64,000 bases of DNA from Yamagishiella unicocca (Eukaryota > Chlorophyta > Chlorophyceae > Chlamydomonadales > Volvocaceae), in the NCBI GenBank assembly GCA_003116995.1, contig BDSL01000063.1, positions 248,001 to 312,000 of the forward strand, read 5' to 3'. Below the pieces are notes generated by a model that was given only the letters and a program-made list of their open reading frames with translations, was not told the DNA's origin and made no database searches. Positions 23,541 to 34,800 of this stretch are shown here, in pieces. Position numbers and translations under genes: made by a program. How positions within the stretch are numbered: position 1 is the first letter of the stretch; every line of letters starts with the position of its first letter.

Positions 23541-24690
23541 TGCAGCGACGGATGGCTAGCTTGCGAAGGCCAACTGCAGTTCGTGCTGCTGGCTAGATCA
23601 CCTGCTGTGTCCTAGTGACACCGGCAGTGCTACCACGAACCACATATCACTTCGCGTTCTTGGGAAGACGAACCGAAAGGCGCTCGTCCTGGAAAGCGCA
23701 ATGGGTGTGGCGTTAAGATTGGTGTTTAAGGGAAAATGGAATTTCCTACACAATCTGCTTGTATTAAGAATGAAGGTCTGATGGTACTTGGGAAGTCGCT
23801 GCAAAGTGCGCCAACACCCAACGAGGAAATAAACGTGCAGACACTGACGCAGCAGGCTTTCGATTCAATACGTGTGACTGACTGTAAATAACCTTCGCAC
23901 TCCTGCACTATTTTGGGGGGGGGAGATCCCGCTGTATTGGCCTGTGCGCGCCAGCGCAACACCTCGTGCGGACTATTACGTTGTTTTCGTGTAGCATGTC
24001 AATAACATTTTTCTTGTTCTCTGGATGTGGACGTTGTGATTTGCATAATTCCATTCGCACAGCCTATCGCGATATCCTCATCGCCCTGATAACGCATTCA
24101 AATTGGCTGGAGCGACGCCTTATAATCCCAAATCCCAAGCAAAATATGCACCAATATTCATCGTTTACGGCCCTTCCTGCGCTTGTCGGCAGGGCTGCGT
24201 TGCCTCCCACGCACTGCTGCCGTGCGTGGTCCGCGTGCATGCGTGTTCCTGACATGAGTTTTACGAGACAGCAGTGAAGGAGGGAGGAGCGGGGGAAAGG
24301 CCGCTGCTGCATATCGGTGGGCACCGGACCCATAGTTATGGCGGTAACATCGAGCTGCGCTGATGGTGTCGTGTTCGTTAACATTATGCATAATTCGACC
24401 GCAGGGTCCAAGCTGTGGATGGAGGACGGAGTCCCTCTCTGGCCTCTCATTTGAGCATGGTCGGCAGGGACCCACGCGCATGCAAGCGGTTGCTGCCATG
24501 CACGCAGGCCAGCCGTAGCTTTCGCCCGACGCGCTCGCCCACACAGGTAACTTCCCTTTGCTGACCACATACTGCACGCCCCGCTACGTCAGGGTCTTAT
24601 TATTATAACCTACCGGCATGGCTCATTTTTATAGATGTTCCTCGATGGTGCATCGACGCCTAAACAAGCTACGCAGTTTTTCGTGACATC
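23541..24690. other. 5' flank of the NO VEIN-like gene, no gene seen
   Basis: AT-richer than the exons. Open frames up to 168 codons occur on the minus strand but show no splice-joined continuation and no recognisable motif. A G run (GGGGGGGGGAG) lies near 23915. The promoter of the minus-strand gene should be here, but I see no convincing TATA box or other element. Confidence 0.4.
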
Positions 24691-24759
24691 GCTGGATGGA
24701 GTCCTATTTCATTTTTATCAAGTCCGCATCGTGTATGTGCAGCATACGGCAATCACACG

Positions 24760-25000
24760 CATCATACTATAATATTGTAAGAGGATACAATGTCCGCAAG
24801 CCCAGGCGAGCCCAAGCAAGCCCAGGCCATCCAAGAGGGGCCAATGTGAGGCCACACCGTATGGCAAGCCAGGACTAGCTAGCAGCCAGCAGACGCCCCA
24901 AAAGGCATGGGGGGAAAAAGATACTCCGCCTCACCCACTAAGGCGGGGACCCGACAAAAAAAACCCAGGCACCCCAAGGCCTCATATCATCAGTAAGAGC
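24760..25000. mobile_element. Decayed retroelement 3' region
   Basis: Contains GTCCGCAAGCCCAGGCGAG, ACACCGTATGGCAAGCCAGG and AGCAGACGCCCCAAAAGGCA. The same blocks recur in this order around 26.4, 27.3-27.5, 29.4, 30.1-30.2 and 31.3 kb, and in reverse at 37.4 kb. Poly-A runs follow. I read it as repeated remnants of one LINE family tail. Confidence 0.5.
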
Positions 25001-25245
25001 ATCCAGCGGGATTCCGAGGGTACCGCGCGTACCGTACGTGTCCCAGAGCACGATTCGTATCTATCTCTTGATATTTGCGCACCTACTGTTTTTGGCACGG
25101 GGCTGTCTGTGTACATGTATGATTTAGGCATGCCTCTAAGATGGCCGGGAGCGCCAGTGCCACGCACGCTCTGTGACAGCTCGCAAACTCCCATGTAAAT
25201 GCCCACTGCTGGCACCTCCCTCATAGCCGCGCCACTTATTGCTCA

Positions 25246-25830
25246 TTATTGCCGTATCGCGTTACAGCAGAAGAAGGGGCCAGCACTCAGATCCCAGCCA
25301 CCCCTACGGAGACACAAAATCCAGAAGATAACAGAATAACGCACGCCCCTGACGCCCACCCAGCCCTTTTGACATTGCAATAGTGGCCGACAGTGATGAC
25401 AGTCACCACGCACATTGCACCCCGCGCCTGAACACACGGCAAACACGCCCTGCAAGGCGACAACTAACGAGCGCCGCGAAAGACGACGAAACCACCCCAA
25501 CCAAACGGGCACCCCGCACGGCGCTGGGGGCGCCCCGTATTGAGACCGGAGCGGCGCCCCCGACGCTGAGCGCAGCAGATCCGAGCAAATGTCCGCTATT
25601 GAGGGGAGGAGCGAGGGTGGGAATGTTAGAGGCCGCCGTCCCGGCAGAGGGACACGGCTCTTTGCTACCATCAGCACAACGGCCGATACTGAGAACAGGC
25701 AGGCGCGCCATCTAAGCAGCAGCCAGCCACCAGTCGCCGTACCAGTCGTACGCCGTACCCGCACAATGCGCTGGACACCTGCACGCCACGGCAGTCTATT
25801 CGCAATAAACAGCCTTATCTCATTCATACT
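25246..25830. other. GC-rich island with overlapping open frames, unidentified
   Basis: A minus-strand frame of 193 codons (25246-25827) and plus-strand frames of 110-120 codons overlap here. The composition differs sharply from the AT-rich flanks. No motif is recognisable and no splice-linked neighbours are seen. The setting among LINE remnants suggests transposon-derived sequence, but this is inference only. Confidence 0.3.
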
Positions 25831-26389
25831 TCACTCGATAAGCCATGTCATATTCTTCTGCGCCAGTCACACCACCTACGCACTGCCGTACGTCACTTTA
25901 TGTTGTCGGATTGTGAGAGCGCGACTGTGTTGTGGCAAGACACACCCCTAGATCAGGCGAACACGCGCCCATGTGCCACGGAACCGAAACCTGTGATCCC
26001 TACCAAACGGCTAGATGGCTAGTAGGTATGCAATTCAGCAAAAGTCGGTCCTAAGTTGGTGTATAATTCTTTAGCAAACGTATGGATGGGCAGTACCGTA
26101 CGTGGTTCGTGGCAGGTTCGTTCGTGATGAGCGAGAAACCAGCTTTTGGAAAACGTGAAGAAAGTCAGAGGGCATAACACATATAAATAATGATAATGAC
26201 AGGCAAACCCAGATAGCTGGTCCATCTACTGCCTTGAGCCGTGTGACAGTGTGCGTGACAGGTGTGTATGTGAGTGAGAAACTGACTGCTGATCTATGCG
26301 AGTGACGGTGTGACAGGGAACGGCGCCAGGCAAACCCAGGTGGCTGGGCCCGTAATAACCTGCCAAATCTTCCTGATCATAACCTAATC

Positions 26390-27530
26390 TTGAGATGTCC
26401 GCAAGCCCGGGCGAACCCAGGACAAGAAGATGGGCCCATGCCGGGCCTCGCTCGCCATATGACAGACGGGGCTGAATCCAGCAGACGCCCCGAAGAGCAC
26501 AGGAAAGCCTTGAAAGGTGCACTTTATCGTATTTTGCAAACTGCCGGTTACGGCGGCACTGAGAACATAGCAAGCACAGCGGCAGTCAATGAACAACCTT
26601 CAGTAAGCAAACACAATCTTGCTATGAAGTCATTTCCTTTCATCGTGCTCATGTTTCGTCGTCCGTCCTGAAGGGCACCCATAGAGATGGTGTCAAAAGA
26701 CTTTGCCCGGCTTCTTAGGTCCTTGACCTTAAGTGTGACAAGACATATTAGCAACGAAAAAATATTTCGTACACCTCAGCCTCAGGTCTGGAGCCCACTG
26801 TAACGATTACAACTACAACCTCAGCATTTCGCGCGTGGCTCAATCGCTGGCTCGCGCATTTTTTCTAATCCTGTCGTGGTACACTTCTTGGGTACCTGAA
26901 ACGGCTGTAGACTTCCTGGGCCGTGGAGTTACCCCGCCCCCGGTTACCGGGATGATGACAGGACTGGCAGGCGCGTGCAGAGGTGTTACCGAGTTTAGGC
27001 CGCGGGGTTGCCCCCGGTTGCCGGGAGTAGATTTCCGGGTCCCGTTGAAACCTGCGATAGACCCTATCACGACTGACCCTTAAGGGGGCTCAAGCCTGTC
27101 CCTGGGTTACCCCTCCTGTATCCCTTGACCGAAGGGCGTAGGTTACTGGGGGTAACCCCCGTCTGGGCTGCCGCATGGCTGAGAACGTCATGGTCCAACC
27201 GTCATGGTCCGTATCCGGACCTGTAACAAGCTTTTATTGGGTCCCTGTAACATCCCCAGACCTAAAATTAGTTCGCCAATAATAGACGTTACAAGCCTGG
27301 GCGATCCCAGGACAAGGAGAATCTCCATAGGAGATGGCCCATGTCCGAGGCCTCACCATATGAGAGCCGGGGCCGAACCCAGCAGGCGCCCCAAGGGCGC
27401 ACATATGCTTCAAAAAGCACAAAAGACGCCGGGCGAACCCGGGTCAAGCAGGGTGACCCAGGATGAGGCCACACCGTATGGCAAGCCAGGACTAGCTAGC
27501 AGCCATCAGACGCCCCAAAAGGCACAGGAA
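26390..27530. mobile_element. Nested retroelement tails and repeats
   Basis: Holds repeats of the GGGCGAACCCAGGACAAG block (26408 and, altered, 27300 and 27432), the GGTCTGGAGCCCACTGTAA tail (26786-26806), and the GTTACCGGG/TTGCCGGG block (26915-27060). Read on the minus strand, the blocks translate to similar peptides such as PRLSYGE and LVLGSPGLAD, which shows that the copies were once the same sequence. Confidence 0.55.
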
Positions 27531-28262
27531 AAAACCAGAACAACCCGCCGCGCCCAAGAGGCAGGGTGGGGACCCTGCCATGGCAGCGTGGGATCGGCCT
27601 GCACACCGCAAGCGACCGCCAACCACACGAAGGAATGGGTGGGTGGCCCCGACTGCAACCCACCCGGTCCGCGGTTTTACTTGCAACGCGGTCCATGGCA
27701 TACCGAGCTGAGCAAAGCCCCGCAGGCGGGCCCCAAAATCGGCAAATGCGGTCAACTGCGCGCGGCACCAGGCGGGGCCCCCCAGGGGGGCTAGGCACCT
27801 CCACCTGGTGCGACACAGCCCGGCGTGAGAAGCGGCCGAGGCCAATCGCGCTGAGGGCGGCCAGGGCGACACCATCCCAAGCACACTGCTGCTCGCAGCC
27901 GGGGGAGCTTGCATCGGCCAAAGCCCCACACGGGCCAGCGGCCAAACCCCAGCGGGGGCAGCCCCACCGCGACCACCTGATTGCCCAGGCCGGGATTAGG
28001 CAATCCCGCAAGTTGCCCTTCGAGCGCATCGACCACCGCACGAGCAACAGGGCAATGCCAGACGTGGTGCAGGCGAGGGGGCATCGGGCTGGCACCGGCT
28101 CCAGGAAACTCCCCGCACCTACCCACAGGCCTCCAAGGGAGCGCTGGAGACATGTTGTAACGAACATGTGTGTTACCCGCCAGTGGAATCCCATTGACGG
28201 CAACGTGCCAGAAGGCCTCCTTGTGCCGGCCGGTTCTCCCAGAGCATTTTCCACAGCTGCAG
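27490..28262 (-). pseudogene. LINE ORF2 C-terminal fragment, frame-shifted
   Basis: On the minus strand, near 28240-28040, the sequence encodes HVAVNGIPLAGNTHV and then HHVWHCPVARAVVDALEGQL. This is the zinc-binding segment found after the reverse transcriptase in chlamydomonad LINEs (zf-RVT type, H-x-W-x-C). Near 27885-27830 a different frame encodes CAWDGVALAALSAIGLGRF, the next conserved block. The two halves are in different frames, so the copy is dead. No reverse transcriptase domain is left. Confidence 0.65.
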
Positions 28263-28869
28263 GAAGGTGAGCCGCAAGCGGGACGACACCTCTCCGGGGC
28301 CTCCCAGGGGCGCCCCGAGGGCCTCCCCGACGGAATTATGCCTCGGTCAGCGTGAGCCAGGCAGTGGCCACTGCCTCAAGCTGCAGGGAGGTACTCAGCC
28401 GAACAGTGAGGGAGCGCAGCCTAACCGCCAGCCTAACTGGGGCAGCAGGAGGGCGGCGATAGTGTCCACCGAGGGGGCCGTCCGGACGCTTGCAGGCTGT
28501 GGTATCCCATCCGTATCCAAGTGGTGATAATAGTGTTCGTTACAACTGGCTCCCGGATCATTTTAAAGGTAGAACCATCGATGGAGATATAGTAAGAACT
28601 ACCGGAGTGGTGGTAGTAAGGACTACCAATTAGAGACAAGTTGTCAGACCAAGTATCCGACCGGCCAGATGTCATCCTTGACAGCAATGAACTGCCGAGC
28701 TGGTGGCCCACCATTACCAAGTGACCATGTAACCCAATGCTACGGTCTCCAACCGATGGCACAGCATCGGTAAGCCAGATGTTCACCTACCAATGACCAG
28801 GTGTCACGGTCAAAGTCCCAGTCAGACTTTGACCCCGTCGCAAGTTACGACTATTCATGTATGTAAGCA

Positions 28870-29300
28870 GGGTTCACGTGGTTACAGGATACAGCGCAGG
28901 CTGGCGATGTACCGCGCGGGAGGACACCAAACAGGCGAAAGGCACATTAAGGAGCAGGCTATGCAGGGACGCCGCCACCGCACCCTGACGGCCCCAGGCC
29001 GCGAAAGCCGGCAGGCTAGGATTACGCCGATGGCGACAGGGACACAGCAACCAGCAGAGATAGATAGAGCGCTGGTGGGCTCGCCCCAGGGGGGAGTCCG
29101 GCGTCCACCGCCCAGCAAAGGCAGCAAGGGCGGCCTTGGCGGCCACGGCGGCCAAGACATCGCCCAGCGTCCGCAAATCATGGCAGGCGAGTAGGGCGGG
29201 GCGGTGATGATGATGCTCCAGCCCAGGCTGGCGTGCAGTGATGCATGCTCTAACATTATTTTTCCTGGTGGCGATGACTGTTTGGCCAGTAGTCAAACAA
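28870..29300 (-). pseudogene. Possible further LINE-derived coding fragment
   Basis: Minus-strand open frames of 124-140 codons include CHDLRTLGDVLAAVAAKAAL followed by AAFAGRW. The composition and position, directly beside LINE C-terminal pieces, suggest retroelement coding sequence. I do not recognise a domain, so the call is weak. Confidence 0.3.
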
Positions 29301-29519
29301 CCATTTCCGCAACTGGTTTTGCAAGTGCTACTGCGCGATAGAAAACCTCAGGGGCGTTGAACGCTGACGACGGGGAACACGCGATGCGCGAGTAGCTGGG
29401 AGAAGCTAGCTTGCATAGAGTATTAAGTGGGAGGTAGATAGGCTAAAGTGTCCGCAAGCCCGGGCAAGCCCAGGACAAGCAGGCGGGCCCATATCGATAC
29501 TGCAATCGTACGACAACCG

Positions 29520-29870
29520 GCACCGGGTCTGTGTCCCCGCGCCTGCGCCACTTCTGGCAGTGCCCAGTGGCTCGTGCGGTGATCGGTGTTCTCGGAGAGC
29601 ACCTTGTGGTTGTGCCTGGACAATCGTGCGGCTGCAGGGGCGCTGCGGGCGGCCCTGTATGGTCGGGCCGTCGCTGGCCCCGTGGAGGTTCGGCCGCTGG
29701 CCCGGGTGGGGCTCTGGCTGGTGTAAGCCCCCCGACTGCGACCAGTGTGCTTGGGATGCTGTCGCCCTGGCCGCCCTCGGTGCGATTGACCTCGGCCGCT
29801 TCACGCTCCGGCCTCTGTCACGCCGGACTGCGGCGCCTTGATTGCCCCACTGTCGCGTCGTGCGCCCGCA
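29520..29870 (+). pseudogene. LINE ORF2 C-terminal fragment, plus strand
   Basis: Encodes RLRHFWQCPVARAVIGVLGE, then in another frame CAWDAVALAALGAIDLGRF. These are the same two blocks as in the minus-strand copy at 27.5-28.2 kb, in opposite orientation and likewise frame-shifted. It is flanked on both sides by the GGGCCCATAT and AGCCCAGGACAAG tail blocks (29465-29495 and 29880-29910). Confidence 0.65.
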
Positions 29871-30059
29871 TGCCCGGGAAAGCCCAGGACAAGAGGAAGG
29901 GCCCATATCGAGACCTCACAATACAACAAGGCAGCGCTATTGGTCAGTAGACGGCCCAGGAGGCAGAGCGTATAACACGAAACCCCGCCGCGCCTAAAGA
30001 GGCATTTACGTTTTTAAACACTGTACGTAGGGAGACATGAAGAACACATGAAAAAAACG

Positions 30060-31480
30060 AGGAGCTGTGGAGCTCATTGCCGGACATGCTCGTTATATGA
30101 TAGTCGGGGCTGAACCCAGCAGACGCTCCAAGGGCATAGGAAAGCCGCGACGGAAAAGCACAAAAGACGCCGGGCGAACCCGGGACAAGCGGGGGGACCC
30201 AGAACGAGGCCATACCGTACGACGAACCACCGCTACGTATCATCAAGCAGACGCCCTTAAAGGCGTAGGTAAGACAGGACATACACCCCGCCGCACCCAA
30301 GGCGGCGGGGCCCCAACCAAAAAGACAACCAAGGCAACCCAAGGTAGGCCCAACGCCGGGGAAGAAACGGCGAGACCAGCCAGCAGCCCTGGCAGACGGG
30401 CCCAGGACACCACCCAACCGCACGCAAAAAGTGCTTCATCCGATCAACCAGCCAGGAGGGTTCGGCACGAGGGACAGTCCCAACAAACCAAGGCCACGAG
30501 GACGGGGGAGACGCAAAACCGGGCAGATGGCGGCCCAGGCAGGCAAAAGCAGGCAAACCCACCATCACGGCCACAGACAACAGAAACAACAAGGCGCGCC
30601 ACCCTGCACGGAAGCGCAACGCCAAAAACAAAACCGCCCCCGGCCCAGAAGACACCAGACAGGCGGACAAACGGTCCAAGAAGAGCACGAGGCAGGAGCC
30701 GCTCAAACCCTTCATGGCAATCATCAGAGAGCAGTCAGCATACCACAAGCATTCGACAACCACACGGAGGAAGTTGCTGTTGACATGTCGCGCGACTTAC
30801 TTGGGAACGACGCCCATGTAAGCGTCTGATCATGAGTTTGCCGACTTGAAAATCTACATGCACTGCTGGTGACCCGCGTGGATACGCGTGAGGATTGTCA
30901 CTACAATACATCGCCGCCGCCTTCACACGCCAGAAGCATACAATGCTTACTATGTACATGCATCTTGAGCTTCGACTTAGTTATTTTTCAATCCGGTGCC
31001 TATCTCACTTTCTAACGCAATTAAGTTAACTACGGTATGCCAGTTGTTACAATAATCACAACTGCAATGAAAGTGTATGTGCCCGATCCTGCTTATTATG
31101 CTCTTACACTTTTGATGCATGGGCGTAATCTCGCTCCAGGGCTCATACAAGTTCGGCTTCCGATATTTTCCTTCTAACGACCGAGTGAAGTAGCAAAGGG
31201 CCCGTGTAACGTGCCCACACCAACCATTTGTTGAATTTCGAATAAGATGTCACGGCGTCTTTAAACCCGGGCGAACCCAGGACAAGAAGAGGGGCCATAC
31301 GTACGAGAGGCGGGGCTGAACCCAACAGACGGACGCAATACAAGGGCACAGGAAAGCTCCCTTGCAAGGTCAAGAGAAAGCGAAAAGCACAGATACGCCG
31401 CGAAAACAAGGCACAAGCAGGAAATCCAGTATGCCCGGGCTCGAGGACACTGTAACTCCTTAACAGTAATACTGTGTAAA
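30060..31480. mobile_element. Retroelement-derived segment with tail blocks at both ends
   Basis: Tail blocks (GCCGGGCGAACCCGGGACAA near 30170; GGGCGAACCCAGGACAAG near 31269) bracket an A- and C-rich stretch. It is open for 238 codons on the plus strand (30067-30783; Gln/Thr/Lys/Pro-rich) and 168 codons on the minus strand. Such skewed composition can come from an ORF1-like or untranslated part of the element. From 30840 to 31200 I see only AT-rich sequence. Confidence 0.4.
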
Positions 31481-31876
31481 AATGTGCATTTGCTTTCATG
31501 GATATATGCGTGTGATGCGCAAGCGTTTGCTACAATCCCACAAGTAAAGGTCCAGGCGCGCAGAAGTTGAACAATTTGAAGTCAGGGCGGGCCCGTCTTC
31601 GTATCGTACATAGGTAAAGTGTGGTCAAAGGCACCGTACGACTTGGTTTCATAAGTAATTCCGAAGAATTTAAACTAATCGCATTATAGCCATGGTTTGG
31701 GCATCGCTCAAACCACAGCAGCAGATCAACAAGCGATAATTGTGTATATTATCTGCCAATACGCAATACCTTCACTACGAAAGCGACAGCGTAATTACTT
31801 ACATGCCCGTATAATATGTGCAAGGAGATCACTGCAATACATATGTTCAGAGCGCGCATGCTTTAATTTTGCCCAA
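31480..31876. other. 5' flank of membrane-protein gene copy 1
   Basis: AT-rich sequence without a recognisable element. The frame is open upstream of the chosen ATG from 31697, but the paralogue at 57938 supports starting at the second Met, immediately before the signal peptide. Confidence 0.4.
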
Positions 31877-34800
31877 ATGCGTACAAGAGTAAACCCATGT
31901 GTAACCTTTACGCTACTTCTAGCCGCCTTACTTCCTTGCCAAGCACACGGAATCACTGGACTAGAAACAAGTTATGTTGATAAATCGTTTTCAGATTTGC
32001 TAGCAGAGTCAGCAGGCGCAAGTGCGACATTACACGCAAGTGTGAGCCTCAACACGCGCGCTGCCAACGTGACAAGATCTTACACTATACTGGGAACACA
32101 AGGAGTATGGATATCGCTTCCTTCTGCCCCCGGCGTGGTGCAGGTGATGAGCGGTGAGTTGCCAAATGCAACCTACTTCAACACAGCGTACTATTCGAGC
32201 AAAAGGAAACGCGAGACGTGACAGTTCTTCCACACTTCAGGAAGTACTTTGGAGCTGTCAAATATGGGCATCGCGCTGGAGGGCGGCATCGGCGCGCCAA
32301 ATGCCTCCATACACTCAATGCTACAGTTGCCCTTCTTTAACGTTCAGTTACCCGGGCGCCTGCGGCTGCGTGATGTTTCTATAAACGTGGACTGTCAGGC
32401 CTTGAGCATCTTGCAAGGGAAGATTTGTGACGCTGTGCCGGACGTCGTCAACTACGAGGTGCGTTTTTTCCAGGCAGCAGCGAAAGGGTGTCGACGAACA
32501 TACAGGGGTTGTCTCAAACCCGTTTATCACCATGCGTGTGCAGACACGCACGCATAGAGTAAGACGGCCGGTTTTGTTTCGATGGTTTCTCTTCAGTTGC
32601 TCTGCGTGGGGGATGCATGGAATTGCTTGATGTCCTATCTCGGGACATCCGGGGCGGAGGGGTATGAAATGAGCTGAATGAGCAGACTTGCATGTACGCA
32701 GCAAGGGCACGCATAAAGGATACGTTGGTTACCTTCGAAACGCCAAGACTAGAGAGGGTATGTGTCAACTCCGTCCAAATACACAGCAGCAGCAGTATCC
32801 GACTAAATAGCCTGCTGCGTGTGTGTGCGCGCGCGCATACCGGTACATGTGACTACTCCCTCCATCCACATACAGCCTAGCACAGGTGCGTACGTGCTAC
32901 CTATCTACCCATCTTTACTTAGTTGTTGATTACTAAACCCTCCGTCCGCAGCGGCGCGGGGTACGTACTCACGGAGCACGGATCGAGCGAGGAAAGCCTG
33001 ATCTACGTACCTTACTTGCTTGCAGTTTGTTGTACTGCATGACGAACGAAAAACATCGCTTACCTTCCAAATAAAGCCCGTTCCGCTGTGCCGTACGTAT
33101 GCATGTACGCAATATATATTGCGCAGGTGTTTGCTTTTCGCGTACACGTGGTGAGCCTGGTCGTCCCTGGCCTGGACGCGTACAACGTGACGCTGCGGTG
33201 CGGCGGTACGGCAGCCACGACGAGCACTACTTCGGTACAAGCGCCTGGCGTGGATATGAACCCGGATTACGACGATGAGGACACAGCGATCGAAGTGCCG
33301 TGCGTCATGACGCTGGTGGCTGACAGCGCATCCCTGACACGAGGACTCTACGGCCAAGGCACGCGCACCCAGCGCACCGATGTGCAGTATGTGCTCGTGG
33401 TTGCTAACGTAACCGGGGGCACCAGCTTGGCGCGGGCGGCAGTATTTCTCCACCCACACAAGAAGACCGTCATAGCCGGTGAGCGGCTGCGAAGTCATCG
33501 CTTGTAAGTAAGCTGTCCAGAGTAATAATAGTAATATTATTATGCCGGCCGGAGCCTTGCGTGTATTTAGGGGATGGGGAACTAACTGAGGGGCGGACTC
33601 CGCCCCTACGTATGTGCCCGCAACACCGGGCTGTCCAGAGTTTTCACGTACTGCTTCATTGGGCATCGTGCACGTGCGACTGGATGTAGGCATTATTGAG
33701 AGAGTAAAAACACACGTACATGCCGTGGACATACACATGCATGCTAATAATAAGCATATGGATGGACACCCAACAAATAGATGGGATACATAGGTAGGGA
33801 GCTATGTATCTACCTAGATAGCCAGTTGAGACAAGCTATGTACCATGGCATCTACAGATATGTTGCCTCTGGCTGAATGCCTTCGTTGTAGATAAATGAA
33901 TATACAGAGCTAGAGCACCTGCTGTCGAGAGCACCTGCCTGCGGATACAGCTGGAGTAGTTCCATTCGCTCGCTAGGGTCCCACAGTAGTGTAACCTAGC
34001 TTTCTATCTAGCCGCCCTGCTAATCAAGATGGCTTACGCCGCCCTAGATAGCCTGCCTTGAAGCTTCTGCTGCCAGCAGCCAGCACGCATGCACTTCCAC
34101 AGCTGCGCACCATACATTCAGTAGCTACCGCGCACCCGCCCTCTCCCCCATACTTGCCACACGTGCGTGCTTCCATCAGGCCGGCCCGGTGTGCCGACCC
34201 AAATCGATCTCAATTACGTGACGAGCATCATTACGTGGCCAGAGGATGGCGGCGACGTGGCGGCGGCCAACCTGGTGCTGCAGGACCTTACACTCACTAA
34301 CCTCGCGTATGGGCCCCAAACCCAGTATCCCGCGGCGCTCATCACGGCGGGTCTGTGGTTCTTGGACTTCCGGAGGTAGGGGCGGAAGGCGCTCATCACG
34401 TGCTGTGCAGGGTGCTGCTCGCTGCTCTGGCTTGCTCGCTGCTGTAACCCACCCGCAGTAGGGCAAACGCATGCAGGTGTATCGATGTATGCAGCAAACG
34501 CATGCCAGCCTAGATAGTGCCGTGGAAACTTATTTATGCGCACAATGGCCGCAAACAAGTTAAAAAAAGGAAGGGGAAACAACAGCACACCATTGGGTCC
34601 TTGTAACACCCCCAAGCTACTACTGTTACAGCGGGCCCCAGCAGAGGTGTATGTATTGGAAGTAATATAGAAGTAAAGGCTTGTGTAGAACGCAGAAGCG
34701 AACTAACAGCAATGGCCAGGTATGCCTCTATGGCCGTGCGTGTCGCGAAGCGACGACACGTCCCATGCATCCCGATTTTAACCGGGTTCGCACTGCCCTG

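Noticed and set aside
31697..31876. Longer N-terminus for membrane-protein copy 1 from an upstream ATG
   Set aside because: It would bury the signal peptide. The paralogue aligns from the Met at 31877.
32905..33738. Minus-strand 277-codon frame over exon 3 of copy 1
   Set aside because: It is a shadow of the plus exon; the paralogue conserves the plus-strand protein.
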